Part shown: positions 8,881-15,282 of the stretch, in pieces
Numbering within the stretch: the stretch's first letter is position 1
Layout: each line of letters begins with the position of its first letter
NCBI GenBank assembly: GCA_023228085.1
Contig: JALOBW010000001.1
Coordinates: 1 to 64,000 of the forward strand
Reading direction: 5' to 3'
Source of the DNA: a bacterium
GTDB lineage: Bacteria > Patescibacteriota > Minisyncoccia > Minisyncoccales > Minisyncoccaceae
DNA length: 64,000 bases
The notes under the pieces: model-generated
Database searches by the model: none
The model's input: only the letters and a program-made list of their open reading frames with translations
What the model was told of the DNA's origin: nothing
Position numbers and translations under genes: made by a program

Positions 8881-9525
8881 ATGAAAGTAAAAGATCCTAT
8901 AAGTGGATATTCACATATTGTCGGGGCAATTCTAGCTGTAGTCGGCACATTAGTAATGGTCATTACTTGTGTTAAAAATAATCAATTTGAAAAACTTTTT
9001 CCATGCATTATTTTTGGGGCTAGTATGATAATGTTATACAGTTCAAGTGGGTTTTATCATCTATTTGGAAAAAGTGCCGAAGAGGTTGATATTTTTAGAA
9101 AAATAGATCATGCAATGATATATGTGCTTATAGCTGGAACCTATACTCCCTTATGTCTAATTGGTCTACATAATTTACTAGGTGTTATTTCAACTATTGC
9201 TATTTGGGTTGTTGGTGCTTTTGGAATATCAACTGTTTTTTTCAAAAAATTTTGGACCAAGATGCCAAGATGGGGCTCCACAGGAATATATCTTTTGATG
9301 GCATGGATTAGCGTAGGCTTGATATATCCCCTATCAAAAGCTGTGCCAACGGAAGTAATATGGTGGCTACTTATTGGAGGATTCTTTTACACCATCGGAG
9401 CCGTTATTTATGCACAAAAAAAACCAAATCCTTTAAAAGGATTTGGCTTTCACGAAATTTTTCATATTTTTGTCTTACTCGGAACTATTTGTCACTTCTG
9501 GTGCATTTATGGATATTTGCTTTAA
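8881..9525 (+). CDS. hemolysin III / PAQR-family membrane protein
   Basis: A 214-residue polytopic protein with seven predicted hydrophobic segments. The PAQR/HlyIII metal-binding signature is present: SGFYHLF (H60), RKIDHAMIYVLIAGTYTP (D76, H77) and the C-terminal HEIFHIFVLLGTICHF (H191, H195). Related bacterial proteins are annotated as hemolysin III, and PAQR members have ceramidase-like zinc hydrolase folds, so a lipid amide hydrolase or membrane-homeostasis role is possible. It is a single gene with its own promoter and a shared downstream hairpin. Confidence 0.9.
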   Translation: MKVKDPISGYSHIVGAILAVVGTLVMVITCVKNNQFEKLFPCIIFGASMIMLYSSSGFYHLFGKSAEEVDIFRKIDHAMIYVLIAGTYTPLCLIGLHNLLGVISTIAIWVVGAFGISTVFFKKFWTKMPRWGSTGIYLLMAWISVGLIYPLSKAVPTEVIWWLLIGGFFYTIGAVIYAQKKPNPLKGFGFHEIFHIFVLLGTICHFWCIYGYLL

Positions 9526-9534
9526 AAAAGAATA

Positions 9535-9557
9535 AGCCAAATTGAAAAGATTTGGCT
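9535..9557. terminator. hairpin between convergent genes
   Basis: AGCCAAAT...ATTTGGCT palindrome between the hemolysin III stop and the stop of the convergent small gene. It has no strong T-run on either side. Confidence 0.55.
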
Positions 9558-9822
9558 AAAATGATACCGGCACATGTGGCGGTATATGGAACACCAATGC
9601 TTTCAGGTCTTCTAATCCAAGTTTTTTGCACCACTCTCCGATTGTTTCCCAATCGTTGTCATCTATTTTCTGCATCCTCATTTCTTCCGTAAATTTCTCC
9701 ATCAATTTCCTGCTGTTTTTTCTTGTGACAAGTAGATATGCCCACGCAAAATCTGGTGGACTCTGAGCCATTTTAATTGCTAAAAATGGATCGTATGTTT
9801 TGCTTTCAGCAACAGTTAACAT
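9556..9822 (-). CDS. small hypothetical protein
   Basis: A protein of about 88 residues with no recognised domain. It contains an acidic/basic helical stretch (KLMEKFTEEMRMQ) and ends IPPHVPVSF. An in-frame ATG at 9852 would add ten residues (MEGFFYARKI), but a purine-rich AGGAAAA lies just before the ATG at 9822, which gives MLTVAESKTY. Base use looks richer in GC than its neighbours, as in the orphans at 648 and 13865. It is an ORFan with no inferable function. Confidence 0.6.
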   Translation of the reverse strand: MLTVAESKTYDPFLAIKMAQSPPDFAWAYLLVTRKNSRKLMEKFTEEMRMQKIDDNDWETIGEWCKKLGLEDLKALVFHIPPHVPVSF

Positions 9823-9951
9823 GATTTTCCTCGCATAAAAAAATCCCTCCAAAAAAGTATAGACCTGTTTTAAAGGGACTATTTTATTATAGCGTGTTTT
9901 TTACAAAAAGCAAACCTCATCAAAAAAAGAAATCTGCTTTCTTATTCTTCC

Positions 9952-11202
9952 CTAGTTTCCGCACCCATTCGTTGTAGAGACCGATGTTGTTCCTGTTCCA
10001 AATCCTGCCGATGGTGTTTCACTTGAAATATTTTTAGTGCAAGTTTCTGGTGCGATACTAAAGGCGCTGCAGATGGTTTTTAGTAAACTATCACTATCTC
10101 TATTTGATTGAACCTGAACTCCGTTGATTATTAGAGTTGGTGATCCCTGTACCCCGTATTTTTCGTTGTCTGCTTTAAAAATATTAAATGAAGGGAAATT
10201 TCCGAAATATTCTTTTTGGTTTTTGAAATTACTGATTGTATTAAATTCTTTTTCAGTTGACTCAACGCAAAGATTTAACTTGTCCTTATTTATTTGAACA
10301 GTATTTAGACACTCCTCCCCCTTTCCTTCTTTTAAGAAGCATTTTAAATATGGTAGCAATTTATCTTTTTGCTCCTTTTGAATACAGTACTGATTTGTTT
10401 GTTCTTTTAATTCTTCTTCTCCATGCATTGCATAACTACAGAATTTTAAATTAAAGTCAATCTTATCTCCAAGTGCCTCAATAGTTGGAATAATTCCTTT
10501 TTCTATTTGTGCACTGTATGGACAATGACTCATAACAAATAAATCTACCAATGGCTTGTCTGTCTTTTTAATTTCGGCGGCTGGAGCTGAAGTGTTTATC
10601 TGGGCGTTGGCTGGCTCTTTAGTGATATCCACTTCTTGAAAGATTATTTTACTACCGTCTGTAAGGGCATATACTGTTATGGGGCTACCGTTTGACATTG
10701 CCTCAAATTTGTAAAATGAGTACGTACTATTTTCTATTTTTCCCAAAGAAACCGTCACGCCTTGCGCTAAGTATTTATTTATATATTCAATTGCTTTATT
10801 CGCAATAGCATTTTTATCTGTCGCAACTATCTCAATTATTGGTTTTGAATTTAATACACCATCTTTACATCCATAAATTGAGTTTATTTTAGCTCGCGTA
10901 GTTTTTCCAAAGATTCCAGTTGGAGTAGTTATATCATTTGGAATCAAGATGTCTGGTGCGTACTTATTCTGAAAATCCTTTACTGCGACATCCATATACG
11001 AATCAAAAGTTGTTGACTTCCAATCGGTTTTATAAACACCCTCTTTAATAAGAGCTGTTCGTAAGGCTGCAACGTCGTCTCCCCTACTTCCCACCCTTAG
11101 ATCCTTTTTAAAACTATAACACCACTCGTCCGAGCTAGCATTTGCGAATCCCAAAAGGCAAAAAGAGAATAAGACTGCTAATACTGGTATCTTTTTTGTC
11201 AT
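9952..11202 (-). CDS. secreted peptidoglycan-binding / GILT-like thioredoxin-fold protein
   Basis: 416 residues. A signal peptide (~1-22) is followed by a PG_binding_1-like domain (~35-110, LRVGSRGDDVAALRTALIKEG ... GIFGKTTRAKI), a linker domain, and a thioredoxin-fold domain (~215-385). The active site reads HCPYS (C227, S230), a CxxS rather than CxxC. A second motif (HGEEE...N...C, ~260-273) resembles the GILT signature CQHGxxECxxNxxxxC, and the family cis-Pro is in GSPTLIING (P356). Extra Cys residues lie at 255, 273, 288, 298 and 312. It probably acts on disulfides in the envelope, where many Cys-rich secreted clients are encoded nearby. Substrates and redox partner are unknown. Confidence 0.78.
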   Translation of the reverse strand: MTKKIPVLAVLFSFCLLGFANASSDEWCYSFKKDLRVGSRGDDVAALRTALIKEGVYKTDWKSTTFDSYMDVAVKDFQNKYAPDILIPNDITTPTGIFGKTTRAKINSIYGCKDGVLNSKPIIEIVATDKNAIANKAIEYINKYLAQGVTVSLGKIENSTYSFYKFEAMSNGSPITVYALTDGSKIIFQEVDITKEPANAQINTSAPAAEIKKTDKPLVDLFVMSHCPYSAQIEKGIIPTIEALGDKIDFNLKFCSYAMHGEEELKEQTNQYCIQKEQKDKLLPYLKCFLKEGKGEECLNTVQINKDKLNLCVESTEKEFNTISNFKNQKEYFGNFPSFNIFKADNEKYGVQGSPTLIINGVQVQSNRDSDSLLKTICSAFSIAPETCTKNISSETPSAGFGTGTTSVSTTNGCGN

Positions 11203-11317
11203 TTTTTTATTTTTTATTTTAATATAGTTAAATTGTATATAAAATTAGATATGAGGTCAAACATTATATTTAAGTAGGTATTGATAAATTATAAAGACCG
11301 TGTTTGAATTTAAACAT

Positions 11318-11959
11318 ATGAATGAAAGGATTTCTAAAATTAAAGATTTTGTTGCGAATATGCCATCTTCATCTGACCATGATTTTGAACATACAATACG
11401 TGTTTATAACTTATGTTTACATTTAGCTAGACTAGAAAAAAATGTTGACATGGAAATATTAGAAGCTGCTGCTTTACTCCACGATATTGGCAGAATAGAC
11501 GAAGATAAAGATTCAAATTTAGATCACGCAATTATTGGAGCCAAGAAAGCGGTTCCAATTCTTCAAGAGCTTAATTTTTCTGTTGATCAAATTGAAAAAA
11601 TAAAGCATTGCATTTGTGCTCACAGATATAGAAATAAAGTGGATGCTGAATCAATTGAAGCAAAAATATTATTTGATGCCGATAAGCTTGATTCAACGGG
11701 AGCAATCGGAGTTGCACGCGCAATGGCTTGGGTGGGAAAAAAGAACAAGCAAATATATACTACTGCCGAAGAGACAGAAAAAGCAGTTGCGAGTAATTGC
11801 AAAAATGCCGATAGTCCTCAAACAGAATATGAGATAAAGGTTAAATATATAAGCGAAAAAATGTTTACCTGCGAAGGCAAGAGAATTGCTATTGAACGAA
11901 CAAAGTTTTATAGGGGTTTTCTTGATAGACTGGAGAAAGAAATATTAGGAGAAAAATAA
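11318..11959 (+). CDS. HD-domain hydrolase
   Basis: About 213 residues with a metal-dependent HD phosphohydrolase domain: H in SSDHDFEHTIRVYNLC, the HD pair in AALLHDIGRID, a third His in CAHRYR and a late Asp in LFDADKLDSTGAIG. This is the uncharacterised HD family related to E. coli YedJ; the substrate, probably a nucleotide or phosphoester, is unknown. A GTG at 11300 would add six residues; the ATG at 11318 (MNERISKIKDFV) is preferred, although no Shine-Dalgarno motif decides the start. It is a single gene facing a convergent small membrane protein. Confidence 0.85.
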   Translation: MNERISKIKDFVANMPSSSDHDFEHTIRVYNLCLHLARLEKNVDMEILEAAALLHDIGRIDEDKDSNLDHAIIGAKKAVPILQELNFSVDQIEKIKHCICAHRYRNKVDAESIEAKILFDADKLDSTGAIGVARAMAWVGKKNKQIYTTAEETEKAVASNCKNADSPQTEYEIKVKYISEKMFTCEGKRIAIERTKFYRGFLDRLEKEILGEK

Positions 11960-11963
11960 AAAG

Positions 11964-11986
11964 ATAGAGATTTAATCTCTATTTTT
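11964..11986. terminator. bidirectional terminator
   Basis: TAGAGAT-TTA-ATCTCTA with flanking A- and T-runs between the HD gene and the convergent gene. It overlaps the 3' end of the latter. Confidence 0.7.
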
Positions 11987-12251
11987 CAGTTAATGCAGCT
12001 AAAAGAATTGAGCCACCAATGACTATAAAAGCGATTATTATCAATTTTACACCTGGGTCATAAATAAATATCAAAAAACATATTGATAATATCGTGACAT
12101 TCACCACTGAAACAAAAAAGAATTTTTTTGTTGATGGTTCTGCATTTTTAATTGCATCTTGAAAGATTTTTTTGCCTTCATTTCCACTTCTAGCTATCTT
12201 AACAATAATAAAATAAAGTGTATAAGTAGCTAAGCTCAATAACCTCCCCAT
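11979..12251 (-). CDS. small two- or three-TM membrane protein, hypothetical
   Basis: A 90-residue protein with hydrophobic segments near residues 5-18, 43-63 and 68-86, separated by a basic/polar stretch (NEGKKIFQDAIKNAEPSTKKF). No family is recognised. It lies downstream of the htrA-like gene on the same strand with a gap of about 50 bases, so the two may be cotranscribed. Confidence 0.6.
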   Translation of the reverse strand: MGRLLSLATYTLYFIIVKIARSGNEGKKIFQDAIKNAEPSTKKFFFVSVVNVTILSICFLIFIYDPGVKLIIIAFIVIGGSILLAALTEK

Positions 12252-12303
12252 AAATATCTAGTAATTCTATATCACATCCAATATAAATATCAAGATGGTT
12301 TCT

Positions 12304-13329
12304 TTAATTCTTTTCTTCTAATTTAACACTTACTGTTTTAATAGTCTTTTTTCGTGCAATTTTGAGTGGCACAGTGTCTCCTACTTGAAATTTGGTGAGT
12401 ATATGGCTTAAAGGATTTTCTTGTGTAATTTTTTCACCTGCCAATTCAAGAACAATATCATATTCTTTTATTCCCGCTTTTTCGGCTGCCGAAAATTTGG
12501 CAACCGGGGACTCTCCAAACATCTCTCTTACAATTAATGCCCCATAGTCATAATCTAGTTTATTAGTTTCAGCTATTTCGTCATTAAGGAGTATGTATTT
12601 TATTCCTAAAAATGGTCTTTTTATTTTTCCAGTATTTTTAACTTCCGCAAGATCATCTTTAATATAATTTATTGGAATAGCAAAACCAATGTTTTCTGCT
12701 CCAGCTATCATTGCACTATTAACTCCGATAGCTTTTCCGTTCATATCAACTAAAGGACCCCCAGAATTGCCAGGATTAATAGCAGCATCGGTTTGAATTA
12801 ACCCTCTAAGATTAGTTGCCTTAGAATTTATGCCGCTATAAGCCGTAATTTTACGACTTAAGCCAGAGACTATTCCAAGCGATAACGTGTCTTCAAATTC
12901 ACCAAGTGGATTCCCAATAGCGAGAACAGATTCCCCCAGCTCTACGTTATCTGAATTTCCCATTTTAATAGACGGCAAATTGTTTGCTTCTATTTTAAGT
13001 ATCGCGATATCAATCAAGGGATCTCTTGCTAAAATCGTTGCTTGATATTTATGATCTGGATCCAAGATGACAGTATAGTCAGCATCCTTATCATCCACAA
13101 CGTGATTACAAGTTAATACATATCCATCTGAGGAAATCAAAAAACCAGATCCACCTCCAATTTTCGTTCTTTGTTTCGCTTCTGTTATCTTTTTTGGAAA
13201 TGCAACCTTCTCCCCTTTTATTGGAAGAAAATAATATTCTTCAATTTGGGGTAAATCACGAGAAGCAACTATAGTAATTACAGCTGGACATGTTTTTTTT
13301 GCGATATTCACGATTGGTGATTTGAACAT
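12304..13329 (-). CDS. HtrA/DegP-type trypsin-like serine protease with PDZ domain
   Basis: 341 residues. The S1C protease domain spans ~15-215 with the catalytic triad H76 (VLTCNHVVDD), D107 (PLIDIAILK) and S189 (NPGNSGGPL); one PDZ domain follows (~235-340). Family members degrade or chaperone misfolded envelope proteins. The N-terminus (MFKSPIVNIAKKTCPAV) starts directly in the protease fold, with no signal peptide or membrane anchor, so either this version is cytoplasmic or the annotated start misses an upstream segment. I see no upstream in-frame extension with a hydrophobic stretch. Confidence 0.92.
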   Translation of the reverse strand: MFKSPIVNIAKKTCPAVITIVASRDLPQIEEYYFLPIKGEKVAFPKKITEAKQRTKIGGGSGFLISSDGYVLTCNHVVDDKDADYTVILDPDHKYQATILARDPLIDIAILKIEANNLPSIKMGNSDNVELGESVLAIGNPLGEFEDTLSLGIVSGLSRKITAYSGINSKATNLRGLIQTDAAINPGNSGGPLVDMNGKAIGVNSAMIAGAENIGFAIPINYIKDDLAEVKNTGKIKRPFLGIKYILLNDEIAETNKLDYDYGALIVREMFGESPVAKFSAAEKAGIKEYDIVLELAGEKITQENPLSHILTKFQVGDTVPLKIARKKTIKTVSVKLEEKN

Positions 13330-13433
13330 AGTATTTAATTTTTAGAAGTAAATAGAAGAATTTTTATTTAATTTTAGCACAAAATTACCATTGATAACAA
13401 ATTAATTTCATGATACATTTTTATTGTTGATTT

Positions 13434-13508
13434 GTCCTCGTAGTTCAGTGGATAGAACAAGAGACTCCTAAGCTCTAGATGAAGGTTCGATTCCTTCCGA
13501 GGACACCA
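13434..13508 (+). tRNA. tRNA-Arg (anticodon CCT)
   Basis: Cloverleaf with acceptor GTCCTCG/CGAGGAC, anticodon loop CTCCTAA (CCT) and T-loop GGTTCGATTCC. The CCA end is encoded. Confidence 0.92.
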
Positions 13509-13537
13509 GATTATCAGTTTTACTCACAGTGATTGTC

Positions 13538-13608
13538 GGGCCCTTAGTATAGAGGTAACACGCATCCATGGCATGGATGAGTCCGGGGTTCAATTCCCCG
13601 AGGGTCCA
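13538..13608 (+). tRNA. tRNA-Ala (anticodon GGC)
   Basis: Acceptor GGGCCCT/AGGGTCC, anticodon stem CATCC/GGATG with loop ATGGCAT (GGC), and T-arm GGGGTTCAATTCCCC. CCA is not encoded (the discriminator A is followed by CA), so the downstream cca gene product must add it. The last ~20 bases are duplicated at 13741-13760. Confidence 0.9.
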
Positions 13609-13615
13609 CAAACAA

Positions 13616-13646
13616 AAAAGCTATCTCTTTAGAGATAGCTTTTGTT
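13616..13646 (+). terminator. terminator after the tRNA pair
   Basis: AAAAGCTATCTC-TTTA-GAGATAGCTTTT hairpin with a T-rich tail, eight bases after tRNA-Ala. Confidence 0.8.
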
Positions 13647-13665
13647 TATAGAAGATCACCTATGA

Positions 13666-13749
13666 GGGGAATTGAAGGCGGAGGGCTGTCTGAGCCCGAG
13701 CCGGGTCGTTAAAATTTTTCAGTAGAAAAATATTTAAGGACAATTCCCC
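13666..13749 (+). repeat. tRNA-associated structured element, copy A (tRNA-Ala)
   Basis: An 84-nt element. Its first 11 bases, GGGGAATTGAA, are the exact reverse complement of the tRNA-Ala T-loop/T-stem TTCAATTCCCC; its last bases, CAATTCCCC, are a direct copy and continue into CGAGGGTCCACA, so the last 20 bases of the tRNA region are repeated. Inside are a GGC...GCC stem flanked by GGA/GA, a 5-bp hairpin GGGCT-GTCTG-AGCCC, and an A/T-rich hairpin with loop CAGTAG. It shares this architecture with copies at 40.4-40.8 kb and 41.7-42.0 kb. Confidence 0.8.
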
Positions 13750-13864
13750 GAGGGTCCACAGAATATTAGACCACCTATAAGGTGGTTTTGTTTTTTGAGA
13801 TGAGGGGAAATTTGTTTCGTAATTAAAGAATATTCTATAAAAAAAGCGTTATTTGATTATAACG

Positions 13865-14326
13865 CTATGTCCTTAAATGTATAATTTTAGGAAAAAATTT
13901 ATTTCTCAGAAATAGAAACTTGCCGAATCCAATACAAGAGGATTCATATTTATAAGGAAGATTCTCTTTATAATCAACGATTAATAGATCGCTAATAATG
14001 TCACCATCTAGCTCTAATTGATGGTGATAATCTATGATTATAGTCCCCTCTCCTTTTACTTCCCATTCGCACCATGAATGGAAGATTTTAAGACTTCTTT
14101 TCTTTAGCAGCCTTTTTCTTAGTTTACGATTTCTTGAAATGGTTGGCGGTAAGTAGTTTTGAAGTAGGTGTTCAAAGGAATAAGTGACCGTACCATCCTT
14201 AATCCTAAAATTACCATAAGGCATTAGAGTTTTTGCAACAACTCTGCTTATCTCAAAGTTTCTTTGCTCTTTTCCAATCTCAATTACGCTTCTAAGTACA
14301 TCCCTGGCATGTTCAATCATTTCCAT
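13865..14326 (-). CDS. hypothetical protein
   Basis: A 153-residue soluble protein rich in basic residues in the middle (ISRNRKLRKRLLKKRSLK), with no signal peptide or TM segment. I recognise no family. An AGGAG motif precedes the ATG at a normal distance, which is unusual here. With the orphans at 648 and 9556 it may belong to a class of recently acquired genes. It lies alone between the tRNA-Ala element and the SIMPL gene. Confidence 0.6.
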   Translation of the reverse strand: MEMIEHARDVLRSVIEIGKEQRNFEISRVVAKTLMPYGNFRIKDGTVTYSFEHLLQNYLPPTISRNRKLRKRLLKKRSLKIFHSWCEWEVKGEGTIIIDYHHQLELDGDIISDLLIVDYKENLPYKYESSCIGFGKFLFLRNKFFPKIIHLRT

Positions 14327-14377
14327 TTTTAAGCTCCTGATTTACGTTAGCACATTGTAAATAATTTGCAAACAAAA

Positions 14378-14395
14378 ACCGACCTTTCGGTCGGT
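14378..14395 (-). terminator. terminator of the SIMPL gene
   Basis: ACCGACC-TTTC-GGTCGGT hairpin, with a T-run when read on the minus strand, just after the SIMPL stop. Confidence 0.8.
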
Positions 14396-14400
14396 AATCT

Positions 14401-15135
14401 TTATTTGAGAGTAAAGGAAGCCTTTACTGTGACCATCACCTCTTTTTCTACTGTTGATGTGTCGTAATTTCCGTAGTCAGAAATATCTACCGAATTTGGT
14501 TGCAATACCTGAACCACCCCTACACTTGCAGCCTTTAGAGTTCCTACTTTTTTGCCAGTTGTGCCAGCAATACTGTCGGCTCTTGATTGAGCATCTTTCA
14601 TTGCATCTGGCAATAATTCAACCCTTGCTTCTGGAAGTTTTGAATAATAATATTCAGGACTTCCACTAGAGAATATTACACCTTGATCAATAACAGATTG
14701 TGTGTTCTTTGAAATATTTGTTATTTTACTAATATCCGAAGACTGGACTAATACTGTTTGAGTTAGTGTATACTCTTGAGGGGCATCCATTTGCTCTTTT
14801 GAGTAATTATATTCTTTTTGCAAACTAACTGGAGAAATAGTAATTTCTGCATCTTCAATCTTGTTGTTCTTTAAAAATTTCGTCACTATTGCCTCGTCAG
14901 ATTTCATCATTGCATAACCATTTTTCAATTCAGCTTCCGTAACTTTTCTTGAAAAACTAGAATTCCATTTTGCAATATCTGAAGTAACAGTCTTTTTCGC
15001 TGATCCCGTAACGCTTAATGAGTTGTCTGAAGCTTTAACTTCTAACCATGTATTATTTATCCATGAAATTCCTGTGATAAAGAATATTCCCAATATTAAT
15101 GCTGCTATAATACCGCCGATGCCTATTTTTTCCAT
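14401..15135 (-). CDS. SIMPL-domain (DUF541) membrane-anchored protein
   Basis: 244 residues: an N-terminal signal anchor (hydrophobic ~8-27) followed by a SIMPL/DUF541 domain, recognisable from the start NSLSVTGSAKKTVTSDIAKW, the central YTLTQTVLVQSSD and the LPDAMKDAQSRADSIAGTTGKKVG helix. The domain should face outside the membrane. SIMPL proteins form oligomeric periplasmic assemblies in other bacteria; their role here is unknown. It is a single gene with its own terminator. Confidence 0.88.
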   Translation of the reverse strand: MEKIGIGGIIAALILGIFFITGISWINNTWLEVKASDNSLSVTGSAKKTVTSDIAKWNSSFSRKVTEAELKNGYAMMKSDEAIVTKFLKNNKIEDAEITISPVSLQKEYNYSKEQMDAPQEYTLTQTVLVQSSDISKITNISKNTQSVIDQGVIFSSGSPEYYYSKLPEARVELLPDAMKDAQSRADSIAGTTGKKVGTLKAASVGVVQVLQPNSVDISDYGNYDTSTVEKEVMVTVKASFTLK

Positions 15136-15255
15136 ATTTTTTCTTTTTTATTATTATTACCTCAATAATAAATCAAGATTCAAAACAAAGCAAGTTTTTA
15201 GGCATGTAACATGCAGGTTTTAGAATTGGTAGTCAAAAATCTATCATTTTCAATA

Positions 15256-15279
15256 AAAGAGCAGCCTAAGCTGCTCTTT
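15256..15279 (-). terminator. terminator of the large Cys-rich gene
   Basis: AAAGAGCAGC-CTAA-GCTGCTCTTT hairpin immediately after the minus-strand stop at 15283. Confidence 0.8.
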
Positions 15280-15282
15280 GTT

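Noticed and set aside
13508..13537. An inverted T-arm element after tRNA-Arg(CCT)
   Set aside because: The expected AAGGAATCGAA is not present in the 30 bases before tRNA-Ala; this tRNA lacks the element.
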